Of a stretch of DNA of 64,000 bases, positions 31,656 to 40,985 are shown piece after piece. The stretch lies in the NCBI GenBank assembly GCA_005954745.1, contig CP040678.1, positions 1,240,001 to 1,304,000 on the forward strand, written 5' to 3'. Position numbers and translations under genes: made by a program. The notes beneath the pieces were generated by a model. It did not search any database and was not told the origin of the DNA. It saw only the letters and a list, made by a program, of their open reading frames with translations. Numbering within the stretch: position 1 is the stretch's first letter; the number at the start of each line of letters is the position of its first letter. This DNA comes from Halostella pelagica. Lineage in GTDB: Archaea; Halobacteriota; Halobacteria; Halobacteriales; Natronoarchaeaceae.

Positions 31656-32593
31656 TGCGGAACCTCCCTGACCGTGATGGTCTGGTTGCTCACGTAGGTT
31701 ACCGTGCGGGACTGGTAGTAGAGGTCGACGCCAGCCTCGAGGAGGACATGGTTGACGTATGGAGATGATCCGTTACGGCCGTTGTAGTTGGTGCCGGAGC
31801 TGATCGTTCCATTGGAGAGGAACGTGTATTGCCCACCGGCTTGGTCCCCGTTGGTGAACTCAACGGTGTACGGTGCGGAGAGGTTATCTAACGAGTCGAA
31901 CGTGCAGGTTCCCTCGCTACTCCCGTCTGATACGTTAATGACGACAGCGCCGTCTGCTCCGGGCGGAATTGAACACGTTGGGTCGTTCGTGTCGTCTGTC
32001 TGGTTTATCGCAAGTTCGCTACCGTCGTACCACATCTCCAATTCGACGTTCGATCCACTGTCGCCTGTGAGCATCATCTCGAAGTCAGTCCCTGAGTTGC
32101 TGACTTCTGCAACCGACACGTTCATCGTGAATTCGCTGACATTCCTGTCAGTCACCGGATCCCAATTACCATTGTTACCGTTGTTCACAAACTCCCCACC
32201 GTCCTGCACCACCCGCGTCCCGAACGTACTACTCGACTCGTTGAACGTCACGTTAACGTACGTCGGACTTCCGTCGGCGTACGTCTCCGCGAGTAGCCGA
32301 TTGTACGTCGTCGATACGTTCCCGTCGACATTCCCGCTGAAAGCCGGGTTACTGTCCGTCCCGTTCTCTACGTGACGGACCAGTTCGGGCATGTCACGTT
32401 CGACCTGCTGCTGGAACTCCTGTGCGTTTTCTATCTCTCCGACAGAGCCCTGGGCGGCGAGGTTGTCCGTGAAAAGCACCGTGTTGAACACCACCACCAG
32501 GCCGATGATGATGAACGCGAGGGCGATGCTTCCGACGAGTATCAACTGGGCTCGGTCGCGGGTACTATCGCAGTCCTGTAGCTTCCTCACCAT
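31652..32593 (-). CDS. Pilin-like protein 3 of the pilus operon
   Basis: This 313-aa protein has an N-terminal RDRAQLILVGSIALAFIIIGL, typical for a class III signal or membrane anchor, then a large beta-rich, Asn/Ser/Thr-rich ectodomain with many N-x-T/S sequons and one cysteine pair (DPTCSIPP... GTCTFD). It is the largest exposed minor pilin here, possibly at the tip. It overlaps pilin-like gene 2 by 7 bp. Confidence 0.75.
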   Translation of the reverse strand: MVRKLQDCDSTRDRAQLILVGSIALAFIIIGLVVVFNTVLFTDNLAAQGSVGEIENAQEFQQQVERDMPELVRHVENGTDSNPAFSGNVDGNVSTTYNRLLAETYADGSPTYVNVTFNESSSTFGTRVVQDGGEFVNNGNNGNWDPVTDRNVSEFTMNVSVAEVSNSGTDFEMMLTGDSGSNVELEMWYDGSELAINQTDDTNDPTCSIPPGADGAVVINVSDGSSEGTCTFDSLDNLSAPYTVEFTNGDQAGGQYTFLSNGTISSGTNYNGRNGSSPYVNHVLLEAGVDLYYQSRTVTYVSNQTITVREVPQ

Positions 32594-33201
32594 ACGATGA
32601 GATACACCTCCACGACGGTGAACACGGGACTGTTCGGTGCGGTGTCGCTGACTGGGAATTCACCCGCCTCCGCCGCTTCAGCGACGGTTCGAGCAGAGTT
32701 CGGCATGGGGTCATCGTCGTACACCGTCACCGTTTCCGTCGCGACGACGGCGGTGTCCGAGGGGACGCCACGGTACACCATGTTTTTCGACCGGACCGTG
32801 ACATTGGTACTGTTGACCGACGTCTCTACGTCGCGGTACTCGACGATGATGTTGTACACTTTCCCTCGCTGATTGAACGTCGCGTTCAGCGTCTGCCCGA
32901 ACTCAGTCGGTGGGGGGCTTGCACCGTATCCGATATCGGAGCGCAAGGTCCCGTCGTACACTTCGTTCCCCTGGGAGCGGTTGAGATTCAGTACGAGGTA
33001 TTTCAGTGATTCGTTGTTTTTCGCCTGCTGGAGGATGTCGTTCGCCTCCGACTGGTGCTGGGCCTGCACGTCGCGGTCGACCGTCCCCGCCGTCGTCGGC
33101 GTGATAATGACCGACTGGAGTGCGAACAGTACTGCCGTCAGGATAAGCATCGACCCGATGAACCCTTCGAGCGTGAACGCCTGCCCTCTGTCGTCACGCA
33201 T
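32587..33201 (-). CDS. Pilin-like protein 2 of the pilus operon
   Basis: The ATG at 33201 gives a 204-aa protein beginning MRDDRGQAFTLEGFIGSMLI, the typical G-x-x-F-x-x-E-G pilin-like junction, then LTAVLFALQSVII. A GTG at 33210 would overlap the upstream stop. The ectodomain has beta strands (VYNIIVEYRDVETSV). The role is as a minor pilin or assembly scaffold. Confidence 0.75.
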   Translation of the reverse strand: MRDDRGQAFTLEGFIGSMLILTAVLFALQSVIITPTTAGTVDRDVQAQHQSEANDILQQAKNNESLKYLVLNLNRSQGNEVYDGTLRSDIGYGASPPPTEFGQTLNATFNQRGKVYNIIVEYRDVETSVNSTNVTVRSKNMVYRGVPSDTAVVATETVTVYDDDPMPNSARTVAEAAEAGEFPVSDTAPNSPVFTVVEVYLIVW

Positions 33202-33203
33202 GA

Positions 33204-33677
33204 TTACCACACCCTCACGACGAGTCGACAGGACGGGTCACAAACGCTCCCGTCGTCGAACGTCACCACTCGACTGGTACTCGCTGCCGGTTGGCCGCTG
33301 TAATCGTCGCCGCGAGCCAAGGTGACACCGCCGCTCTGATGCGTCACTGACCCGTTCGGCGTCCGGACCGTGACGTTGACCTGCGACGTGACTGGCAGGT
33401 CATAGCGGTCCCGGAGTTCGTCGCCATCACCACCGTTGCCGAAGAACTCCTCAGCCCGGTCGACATCTAGCGTCCCCGGTTTGTCGGCGACGGAGTAGTT
33501 GTCGAGAAACGCCGATGCGACTCTGTCGGCCTGTGTCACCTGGCTGTCTTCCACCTCTGAGTTAAACGGCGTGAAGATGCTCGGAATGAACGCGAACACG
33601 AACGCGGTCGTCAGCAGGAAGATACTCACACCGACTGCGAAGTCCTGGTTCGTCTGTCCGCGGTCGTCGCCGATCAT
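33204..33677 (-). CDS. Pilin-like protein 1 of the pilus operon
   Basis: This 157-aa protein begins MIGDDRGQTNQDFAVGVSIF with a hydrophobic helix (LLTTAFVFAFIPSIFTPF). The ectodomain includes a short Cys pair (VCDPSC). The start at 33677 is fixed by an ATGA overlap with the PilC stop, which makes the longer frame unlikely. Confidence 0.75.
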   Translation of the reverse strand: MIGDDRGQTNQDFAVGVSIFLLTTAFVFAFIPSIFTPFNSEVEDSQVTQADRVASAFLDNYSVADKPGTLDVDRAEEFFGNGGDGDELRDRYDLPVTSQVNVTVRTPNGSVTHQSGGVTLARGDDYSGQPAASTSRVVTFDDGSVCDPSCRLVVRVW

Positions 33678-35716
33678 CCGACCACCGTCCACACTGCGAG
33701 CGCTATCGTCTGCAGGATGATGACGAACTTGAGACCTCCCATCAGGTCTGCCTCTCGCATGTATCCGCTGATCATCCCCGAGAGGATCGCCTGCATAGTC
33801 ACCGCATGGAAGAACAGTAGCGATAGCATCTGGGTGTCGACGCCGCCGCTGAGCCCCTGCGACGTGCCTCCCCCTCCGCCGCCGCTCGCCTGGCCACTCA
33901 GGCCGGACATCACGTCGAGGAACTGCGTCTTCAGAATGGCCATGACTGCGAGCAGGGTCAGGTACGTCATGATGATGATGACCATCTGCATCCGCGTCCG
34001 GGACTTGCGCTCGCGTTCGATGTCGTCCTGGTTCTCGCTCGCCTGTGCTGCGGTGCTTAGCACGTCCGTAATCTGGCTGGACGCCTCCTGTGATTTGGTG
34101 ATGAGTTTGACGGTCCGAGCGAGTCGCGGCAAGTGGTAGTTGTTGTTGAACTCGACGAGGGCTTCCCGGAGGTTCATTCCGTAGTTGACCTTGGCGTGGA
34201 TCTGGTCGAACTCGTGAGCCAGTTTGCCGGACGTGGTGTTGGCGACGGTTTCGAACGACTCCAGCAGCGTCAGGCCCGTCGCGTTCGCACTCGCCAGTTT
34301 CCGCAGGTTATCGGAGATGTCCGAGACGATGGCGTTCCGGGACCGGATGTTCCACTCCCGGAAGATAGCAAGCGGCGTGAGACAGAGGTAAGTCGGCATG
34401 TACACGTAGATGAACGTGCCCCACACCGGTTGCTCGACGAATCCGTCGATAGATGTCGGCGCGGACCCGGAGGCGATAGCAGTGACGAGTATGACGAGCG
34501 CCGCGGGCACTGTCAGTGCCAGCGTCAACAGTGGATTGTCCCGAAAGAAGATGTGCGGTCGTTTCAGAACCTTCTTCGTCTCGAACGTCCCCTCACGGCT
34601 TTTGATGCGGTCGAAGACGCTGTGCTCGCCCGTGAACGACTCGATGAGGCCAAGGTCGAGGATGCTCTCGTTGGAGGCGTTTTTCAGGCGGTCGCTGCTG
34701 TTGGCTGGGTTGAGGTAGCCGTCCCCGACCTCGTCCTGTTTCACGGTCGAAACCATCACGAGGAACCCGACGCCGAGGATAGGGATGAGGCCGTACACCG
34801 TCCCGTACAGCATCGTCTCTCTCGCCTGTCCCATCATCCCCATGATGACGATGATGATGAGGAGAAGCAGCGGGAACAGAGAAAGCGTCATATACATCTC
34901 GCCGAACAGTTCGAGCGTTTCCAGAGTCAGTTCCTGCTCCTGCTTGGCGGTCCGCATGTGCTTGTCCTTTTTGTCGTCGAGGAACGACTCCATGTCTCCG
35001 CCGCTGTTCACGATCGAGAGCATGTCCGTCAGGAACTGACTCAACTCGTCGCTCGGCGTTTCCATCGCCTGCGTCCGCAGTGCGCTCCGGTAGTCCGTAT
35101 CGAAGTACTCTGTCTCCTGGACGATGTTCCTGAACTCGTAGGCGACCTCCCCGTACGTGTCCTCTGCCTGTGCCATCGCTTCCAGGATCTCTAACTGGTT
35201 CAGCCCTCCGACGGACAGGGCGTACATGAACGACACGGCGTCCGGGAGTAACATGTTGATCTCGCGTTCGCGACTCGACGCCCGCGAGTACGGAACGGCG
35301 ACCAACGCGCCGAATCCCATCCCGAATCCGATAGTTCCGAGCACCAGCCCCGTCGTCAGCACGAGCGCCGGAATCTTCGCCGCCTGAATGAACTCGAGTA
35401 GCGTTTGGTTGGGGATCTGCGCGCCGAGGATCAGACCCACCTCGACGACGCCGGTAACGAACAGGACGTAGCCGAGAAGGGTGCCGATCAACCAGAGAAA
35501 TCCACCTGAGAGAACGCCGATACCCATCGCCCGGGAGAGGTACATCTCGACGGGGTCCGACATCCGGGCCTGTGCGAGTTTGGTTTCGACTCCGTTGACG
35601 AAGTCACTGTTCTCGTCGAACAGCATGTCGAACAGCGGGTAGAACATATCGCCGAGCGGGTCGTCGCTAGACCCGATCCCACTACTCTCGGGCCCTGACC
35701 GTGTATCCAGGCTCAT
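33674..35716 (-). CDS. pilC: Archaeal type IV pilus membrane platform protein
   Basis: This 680-aa polytopic membrane protein has two GspF/TadC-type domains, each with helical soluble arms and membrane segments (for example FLWLIGTLLGYVLFVTGVVE, LSLFPLLLLIIIVIMGMMG, PHIFFRDNPLLTLALTVPAAL, MQMVIIIMTYLTLLAVMAIL). It is the inner platform that couples the PilB ATPase to pilin movement. It is coupled to pilB by an ATGA overlap. The double-domain length is usual for haloarchaeal PilC. Confidence 0.93.
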   Translation of the reverse strand: MSLDTRSGPESSGIGSSDDPLGDMFYPLFDMLFDENSDFVNGVETKLAQARMSDPVEMYLSRAMGIGVLSGGFLWLIGTLLGYVLFVTGVVEVGLILGAQIPNQTLLEFIQAAKIPALVLTTGLVLGTIGFGMGFGALVAVPYSRASSREREINMLLPDAVSFMYALSVGGLNQLEILEAMAQAEDTYGEVAYEFRNIVQETEYFDTDYRSALRTQAMETPSDELSQFLTDMLSIVNSGGDMESFLDDKKDKHMRTAKQEQELTLETLELFGEMYMTLSLFPLLLLIIIVIMGMMGQARETMLYGTVYGLIPILGVGFLVMVSTVKQDEVGDGYLNPANSSDRLKNASNESILDLGLIESFTGEHSVFDRIKSREGTFETKKVLKRPHIFFRDNPLLTLALTVPAALVILVTAIASGSAPTSIDGFVEQPVWGTFIYVYMPTYLCLTPLAIFREWNIRSRNAIVSDISDNLRKLASANATGLTLLESFETVANTTSGKLAHEFDQIHAKVNYGMNLREALVEFNNNYHLPRLARTVKLITKSQEASSQITDVLSTAAQASENQDDIERERKSRTRMQMVIIIMTYLTLLAVMAILKTQFLDVMSGLSGQASGGGGGGTSQGLSGGVDTQMLSLLFFHAVTMQAILSGMISGYMREADLMGGLKFVIILQTIALAVWTVVG

Positions 35717-38700
35717 TGTTCGTCCTCGTCGTCACTGTCACTGAAGATCGATCCGTCTCCGTCGTCGAAGACCGATCCGGCGTCCGTTTCCGCTTCGTCG
35801 CCGGCGTTTTCGTCGGATTCGCTGAAGATCGAATCGCCGTCGGTTTCCCCGAAGATCGACTCCCCGTCGTCTTCGAAGATCGCGTCCTCCCCATCAGTGT
35901 CGCTGTCCGCGTCCTCGCTGTCACCGAACGGGGACTCGCTACTGCCGCTGTCGGAGAAGATGGACTCGTCGCTCCCGCTTTCGTCCGAACTGTCTTCGTC
36001 CCCGAAGAAGGAACTGTCACCCGAGAACACCTCATCCTCGGCTTCGTCCTCGGCGTCGTCGACAGCGGCCGAACCGGCTTCCTCCGTCGGTTCGTCGTCT
36101 ACTGTCCCGTTAGCGGGGTCATCTGTCCCCTCGGTCGGGTCGGGCGTCTTTGTCCCCTCGGCCTCGTCGGCGTTCGGTTTTCCGAACACCGTGCCGTCTG
36201 AAGCGGGGTCGTCTTCCGGTCCGGAGCTAAACACCGCGTCGTCGCTCTCGACCGGGACGTCGTCTGTCTCCGTCGCCTCGGTGTTCGTTTCAGCCCCGAC
36301 GTCCGCGGTTTCGACAGCGGCGTCTCCACCGGTCGGGTCGCTGAAGACGGCCTCGTCGGTATCGTCCGCCCCGTCCTCGCGAGTCCCGTCCGCAGAGGAG
36401 GCGGTAGCCGTCTCTTCGACGGAACCGGCCTCCGTCTCATCCGGCGGCGAGTCGTCCGTTTCCGCGGCGTCCGCCTCGGCCCCGGAAGCGGCGAGGGCGG
36501 CCGTTTCTTCCGCTTCGTCGAGTTCCGGCGTATCAGTCCCGTCTCCGGCGTCTCCTTCTGCGGTTTCGGGGGCCCCCGTCTCGCCGTCGGACTCCGTTCC
36601 ACCGAACTCGTCCTCGTCGTCGCTGAGCCACCCCGGTCCGTCCTCGGCGACCGCTTCGTCGCCCTCGGCCGTACTGCCGAAGGTGAAGTCGTCGTCGTCG
36701 CCGAGTCCGAGTTCATCCTCTGAGACGGAGTCGTCCAGACCACCGCCGCCGAAGTCGAAGTCGTCGCTGTCGGTTTCCTCCGGCGTGATAGTCGGTTCTT
36801 CCTCTCCGGAGACGCTGGAAAGTGCGCTTCCGAGACCGCTCGGCACCTTGCCGCGGTACTGTTCGAACACGCGCTCTTCGGCGCGTTCGAGGATGTCCGT
36901 TGCCTCGTTGTAAATCTCCTCGCCGGCGTCCGGCCGCGGGACCAGCGCCTCCTTTTCCGGGTCGACATCGATCAGGACGGACTCCATTTCGCGCAGGTCT
37001 TCGAGACTGTCTTCCAGTTGGTCGTTCGCGATCAACGTCAGGATCGTTTCGGGGTCGTTGATGTAGGCCTGAACCGTCGCCGCGACTTTCGTGTACTCGT
37101 TCAGTCCGTTCTTGATGAGATACGCCAGGATGACGCGGCGCTCGAACAGTTCCTCTTCGAGTCGGTCCCTGTTCCACCCACGGTCGAACTGGATCTCTTC
37201 GAGCGTGTTCGAATCCCCCATCTTGAGGAACTCGTCTGTCTCGGCCTGCCACTGGTAGACGTCTTGAACGTTGATTTCGTCGTTCTCCGCGTCGTAGTGG
37301 TTGATCTCGGTTAGGGACTTGTTCCGGCGAACCTTGTTGCCCTGCACCCGCGTCTGCGTCTGGATCGAAACCAGGTCCAGCGCCGTGAACATGGTCTTCG
37401 AGACGTTGATCGGGTCCGTCGTGAACCGCTTGAGAACCTCACCGACGGAGTCGGCGTGGAACGTCGTGTAGGTCGTGTGCCCCGTTGACATGACCTGGAA
37501 CAGCGTCCGGCCCTCTTCACCGCGGATCTCGCCCATGACGATGTAGTCGGGTCGCTGGCGCAGTGCGGCCTCCAGCAGGTCGAACTCGTCGACGTCGCCC
37601 TGACTGTCGTCGGAGAACGACGGTCGCGTGACGCTCGCGATCCAGTTACGCTGGGGGAGTTCGACCTCGCGGGTGTCCTCGATGGAGACGATCTTGGCGC
37701 TACTCGGAATGAACAGCGAGATGGCGTTCAGGCTCGTCGTCTTCCCGGACGCCGTACCTCCGGCGAAGATGAGCGACTTGTGGTTCTCGATGCTGAGCCA
37801 GAGGAAGGCCATCTCGTCGAGCGAGAACGTGTTCCAGTTGATCAGGTCTATCGGCGTGAACGGGACGTCTTTGAACTGTCGGATAGTGTAGTTCGTCCCG
37901 TGGTCGGACACCTCGGGTCCGAGAGTCAACTGCGACCGCGAGCCGTCCGGTAGGGTCGCGTCGACCTGCGGTCGGCGCTTGCTGATACCCTTGCCGGAGC
38001 GCTGCGCGAGTTTGACGACGAAGTCGTCGAGTTCCTCCTCGGCGTGATAGATGTTCGAGATGATCTGCTCGTGGTCGGTGTGATAGACGAACACCGGCGA
38101 GTTGTACCCGTTACAGGAGATGTCCTCGACGTTGATGTCGTGTTTGATCGGGTCGATCCGCTCGTACCCGATGAAGTCCCGCTTCAGCAGGTACAGAAGC
38201 TTCTCGACCTGGTACTCGTTCAAGTGGTCCGGATCGTCCGCCAGGATCGCCGGCTCCGGCCGGAGCGAAATACCGTCCAGTCCGCCGTCTTCCTCCTCTA
38301 TGGCGACCTCGTCGGGCTCTCCGAACAGACCCTTTATCTGGTTGATGATCGAGCCGTCGCCGCCGCCACCGGTCGGTTGCTGGAAGATATCGTACCGTTT
38401 GAGCAGGCGTTTCGTCTCGCGTTCGATAACGTCTTTCCGCTCGTCTTCACCGCCTTCGATGGTAATGTCCTCGTCGGTGTACTTGATCGCTGTTCGTAGC
38501 TTGCCGGTGAGAAACTCCTGTAAGTCCTTCTCTATCTCGTTTAGGTTGGGCTCGATCGCGTAGTATTTCTTCTCGTTTTCTTTCTCGGAGTGAAACAGGA
38601 TGACGAAGGCGTACGGTTTGTTGACCCAGTACCGGTCCTCCTCGCGGAAGTGCGTCTTTTTCTCCTGCGGGACGGCCTTCTCCAGGTCGTACCGATTGAC

Positions 38701-39417
38701 GACGGTCGTGTGCCCCTCCTGCGTACTGAAGAACTCGTCTTCCTTCTCGTGTCGGACGTTGACCGTGCGCTCCTCGACGACGTCGTGAAGTTCGTCCGCG
38801 AACGCCTGGCCCTGACTCAGTAGGCCCTCTGTGTCTTCGGGGTCGAAGCCGAGGTGACTCTCCGGGTCGAACGGAACCGTCTCACCCTCGCTGTCGAGCG
38901 GGAGGTCGCCTTCGTCCTTGTAGTAGTACTCCCACTTGAAATGCTCCCAGCCGTACTCGTCTTTGACGACCGGGGTCGAGAATACGTCCTCCTTGAAAGC
39001 CTCCCAGAGATATTTCGCCGGAGGTGCCGCATCTTCCGTGATTCGACCGGTGAGGTCGTCCGGGTGGAAACCGAGATACTCCTCGGGTGCGAACTCGACG
39101 CCGTTCCAGTCATCGCCGGAGGGTGGCCCCACGTCTTCGGAACTTCCGAGTCCGAGCGACCCCCCACTCCCGCTCGTCGTACTCGACGGGTACACCCGGT
39201 TGACCTCGTCTTCGTACCCGAACTCCTCCATGAACTCTGCCCACGTGTACTCCCCCACCGAGACCGTCGGGCCCTGGTTGGCGGTCCCTGATCCCCCGTC
39301 CGTGGGATCTGGGCCGTCACCCCCCTGATCAGTATTGCCCTCAGGCTCGGCTGCCGACTCGTCCACCTCCCCCTCTAACTGTTTGGAGTCCGACTGGTCG
39401 GCGTCGTCAATAGCCAT
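35713..39417 (-). CDS. pilB: Archaeal type IV pilus assembly ATPase with long acidic tail
   Basis: This 1234-aa secretion ATPase has an acidic low-complexity head (about 1-60), a PilB N-domain, then the RecA-like core with Walker A GGTASGKTT (Lys about 559), the Asp box SIEDTREVELPQ, Walker B DYIVMGEIRGEE and the His box GHTTYTTFHAD. Residues about 860-1234 are an unusual tail of Asp/Glu/Ser/Ala repeats with recurring 'SIF' units (for example DSIFGE, GSIFSDSD). The core resembles other haloarchaeal PilB proteins; the tail is much longer than expected. It powers pilus assembly and heads the operon. Confidence 0.93.
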   Translation of the reverse strand: MAIDDADQSDSKQLEGEVDESAAEPEGNTDQGGDGPDPTDGGSGTANQGPTVSVGEYTWAEFMEEFGYEDEVNRVYPSSTTSGSGGSLGLGSSEDVGPPSGDDWNGVEFAPEEYLGFHPDDLTGRITEDAAPPAKYLWEAFKEDVFSTPVVKDEYGWEHFKWEYYYKDEGDLPLDSEGETVPFDPESHLGFDPEDTEGLLSQGQAFADELHDVVEERTVNVRHEKEDEFFSTQEGHTTVVNRYDLEKAVPQEKKTHFREEDRYWVNKPYAFVILFHSEKENEKKYYAIEPNLNEIEKDLQEFLTGKLRTAIKYTDEDITIEGGEDERKDVIERETKRLLKRYDIFQQPTGGGGDGSIINQIKGLFGEPDEVAIEEEDGGLDGISLRPEPAILADDPDHLNEYQVEKLLYLLKRDFIGYERIDPIKHDINVEDISCNGYNSPVFVYHTDHEQIISNIYHAEEELDDFVVKLAQRSGKGISKRRPQVDATLPDGSRSQLTLGPEVSDHGTNYTIRQFKDVPFTPIDLINWNTFSLDEMAFLWLSIENHKSLIFAGGTASGKTTSLNAISLFIPSSAKIVSIEDTREVELPQRNWIASVTRPSFSDDSQGDVDEFDLLEAALRQRPDYIVMGEIRGEEGRTLFQVMSTGHTTYTTFHADSVGEVLKRFTTDPINVSKTMFTALDLVSIQTQTRVQGNKVRRNKSLTEINHYDAENDEINVQDVYQWQAETDEFLKMGDSNTLEEIQFDRGWNRDRLEEELFERRVILAYLIKNGLNEYTKVAATVQAYINDPETILTLIANDQLEDSLEDLREMESVLIDVDPEKEALVPRPDAGEEIYNEATDILERAEERVFEQYRGKVPSGLGSALSSVSGEEEPTITPEETDSDDFDFGGGGLDDSVSEDELGLGDDDDFTFGSTAEGDEAVAEDGPGWLSDDEDEFGGTESDGETGAPETAEGDAGDGTDTPELDEAEETAALAASGAEADAAETDDSPPDETEAGSVEETATASSADGTREDGADDTDEAVFSDPTGGDAAVETADVGAETNTEATETDDVPVESDDAVFSSGPEDDPASDGTVFGKPNADEAEGTKTPDPTEGTDDPANGTVDDEPTEEAGSAAVDDAEDEAEDEVFSGDSSFFGDEDSSDESGSDESIFSDSGSSESPFGDSEDADSDTDGEDAIFEDDGESIFGETDGDSIFSESDENAGDEAETDAGSVFDDGDGSIFSDSDDEDEQ

Positions 39418-39434
39418 TGGCTACTCCCACTGGC

Positions 39435-39459
39435 TGACTAGTCAAAAAACCTTTTATAG
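39435..39459 (-). promoter_or_regulatory. Pilus operon promoter
   Basis: Read on the minus strand, CTATAAAAG (39451-39459) is a strong TATA box about 34-42 bases before the pilB ATG. Between it and the start lies a perfect 10-bp palindrome TGACTAGTCA (39435-39444), placed where a repressor would block the transcription start. Confidence 0.6.
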
Positions 39460-39760
39460 AGTATCAGTGTTGATAACTTCGGCGCACTACCCGCTTTGAA
39501 TTGGGTTTTCTAGAGATCACTCCATAGATTATCATTATCTGGGAATGTATTCGTAAGAGGAATTTTACTTTCGAGAGTAATTTCACCTACTAACACGGAG
39601 ATGAGATCTCAATTCCGCTCGGGACGGTGCTATTACACGTCTCCGCTGGGTTCGGACTGGACCGAATTGACTCTGAACGATCATTCTGACCGGGGAAAAC
39701 GGGAGTGTTCACGGTTTATCCGTGCCCATGGTCACGTTCTGTCTGCGGTTTACAGCTCCC
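39460..39760. other. Gene-free stretch upstream of the pilus operon
   Basis: No gene is seen. The first 120 bases are AT-rich (TATCATTATCTGGGAATG and similar), and the rest returns to normal composition without a credible frame. It may hold upstream control sites for pilB. Confidence 0.4.
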
Positions 39761-39935
39761 TGCTCCTCACGTCCGTTCGTCGCATAACGGACGTGGCGGG
39801 ATTCGAACCGGAGTCAGACGGTCCTGCTCGTTCGCTTCGCGAACTGCGCAGGCTGCGACTGACAGGATTCGAACTCCGGGTCCCTCTGCTCCTCACGTCC
39901 GTTCGTCGCATGACGGACGTGGCGGGATTCGAACC
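39761..39935. repeat. 49-bp tandem duplication of the tRNA-Arg 3' end with foldback between
   Basis: 39761-39809 and 39887-39935 are direct repeats offset by 126 bp with a single mismatch (39786/39912). The copy covers the T arm and acceptor of tRNA-Arg plus 26 bp downstream. Each copy contains ACGTCCGT...ACGGACGT, which forms a hairpin. Between them are CCGGAGT/ACTCCGG and GTTCGC/GCGAAC inverted repeats and another T-arm-like GGATTCGAAC. It is comparable to the foldback near attL. Confidence 0.75.
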
Positions 39936-39987
39936 CACGCTCTGGAGGTTAGGAACCTCCCGCCCTGATCCACTAGGCCACACGTCC
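39914..39987 (-). tRNA. tRNA-Arg (anticodon CCT)
   Basis: The 74-nt gene has acceptor GGACGTG/CACGTCC, anticodon stem GGAGG/CCTCC with loop TTCCTAA (anticodon CCT), T stem GTGGG/CCCGC with one G:U pair, and discriminator G. It reads AGG codons. Its 3' half is duplicated just downstream. Confidence 0.92.
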
Positions 39988-40006
39988 GCAATAAGAAGAA
40001 AGCGCG

Positions 40007-40330
40007 TTACTGCGCGGAGTCGCTCTCGGTGTTCGTCTCCGTGTCTTCGCTGGTAACGGGGTCGGTGTCGACGAAGTCGTCTTCGGGCTCCGCCAGGTCG
40101 GCGTCGGTTGCGGTCGAGCCGTCAGAATCGGGGCCTTCGCGCATCTCTTCGAGTTCCTGTTCGACTTCCTCTCGTCCCTTCTGGAACTCGCCCATCGCCT
40201 CCCCGGTCGACCGTGCCAGTTTCGGGATCTTGTTCGCCCCGAAAAGGAGCACGGCGATCAGGAGGATAACGACGAGTTCGGTTCCGCCGGGAAGTCCCCC
40301 GACGAACGCCGGTGCGGTTTCAAGTGCCAT
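40007..40330 (-). CDS. tatA: Twin-arginine translocase subunit TatA/E
   Basis: This 107-aa protein has a short N-terminal membrane helix (TELVVILLIAVLLFGANKIPKLARS) with the typical FG-x-x-K-x-P hinge, an amphipathic helix, then an acidic tail. It forms the pore of the Tat pathway, which exports folded proteins and dominates secretion in haloarchaea. On the minus strand CTATAATTG (40355-40363) is a TATA box about 25-33 bases before the ATG, implying a leaderless transcript. Confidence 0.93.
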   Translation of the reverse strand: MALETAPAFVGGLPGGTELVVILLIAVLLFGANKIPKLARSTGEAMGEFQKGREEVEQELEEMREGPDSDGSTATDADLAEPEDDFVDTDPVTSEDTETNTESDSAQ

Positions 40331-40450
40331 CTCTACCTCAGCTTAACCGGGAAGCAATTATAGTCTTTTTGCTCGGGAACCCCCAATAGCGGGCTGATAG
40401 GTCAGGAAAACGCAATTGTCTTCTTTCCGCCGTGACTACGCGCAGACGAT

Positions 40451-40927
40451 ATGGCCGAAGCTAACGGCGACGCTCCGGATTTCACTGCACCGCTTGCAAA
40501 CGGCGACATAGATGAGTTCACACTCGCCGACGAACTAGCCGACGGCCCGGTCGTACTCGCGTTTTTCCCTGGGGCGTTCACGAGCGTCTGCACCACCGAG
40601 ATGTGTACGTTCGACGACCGGCTATCGAAGTTCGATGACATCGGTGCCGATGTCTACGGGATCAGCGTCGACTCACCGTTCGCGCTAAACGAGTTCCGCG
40701 ACCAGAACGACCTGTCGTTCGGCCTCATTAGCGACATCGACAAGGAGATCATCGACGCCTACGACGTGCAGATGGACTTCGCCGACCTGGGCGTCCACGG
40801 CGTCGCGAAGCGTGCGGTGTTCGTCGTCGGAGCGGACGGCGAGATAACCTACGAGTGGGTGAGTGACGACCCCGGCGTGGAACCGGAGTACGACGAAATC
40901 GCGGCCGCTGTCGACGACACCGCGTAA
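40451..40927 (+). CDS. Peroxiredoxin, PrxQ/BCP-like
   Basis: This 158-aa thiol peroxidase has the peroxidatic Cys in FTSVCTTEMC (Cys47) and a second Cys five residues later (Cys52), the BCP/PrxQ arrangement that forms an intramolecular disulfide. The core FFPGAFTS and VYGISVDSPFALNEF are typical. It reduces hydrogen peroxide and organic peroxides. Divergent from tatA. Confidence 0.9.
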   Translation: MAEANGDAPDFTAPLANGDIDEFTLADELADGPVVLAFFPGAFTSVCTTEMCTFDDRLSKFDDIGADVYGISVDSPFALNEFRDQNDLSFGLISDIDKEIIDAYDVQMDFADLGVHGVAKRAVFVVGADGEITYEWVSDDPGVEPEYDEIAAAVDDTA

Positions 40928-40985
40928 CGTCCCCTTTTCCCGGCGGCCCGGTGCCCTTTTTCACCTCGGCGACGAAACCCCGGGC

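Noticed and set aside
35897-36913. 338-codon plus-strand Ser/Val/Pro-rich frame opposite the PilB tail
   Set aside because: Antisense of an Asp/Glu/Ser-rich low-complexity tail; no start context or domain.
39601-40056. Short protein with repeated 'VAGFEP' motif
   Set aside because: The motif is the translated T-arm of tRNA-Arg and its duplicate copies, a well-known source of false small proteins.
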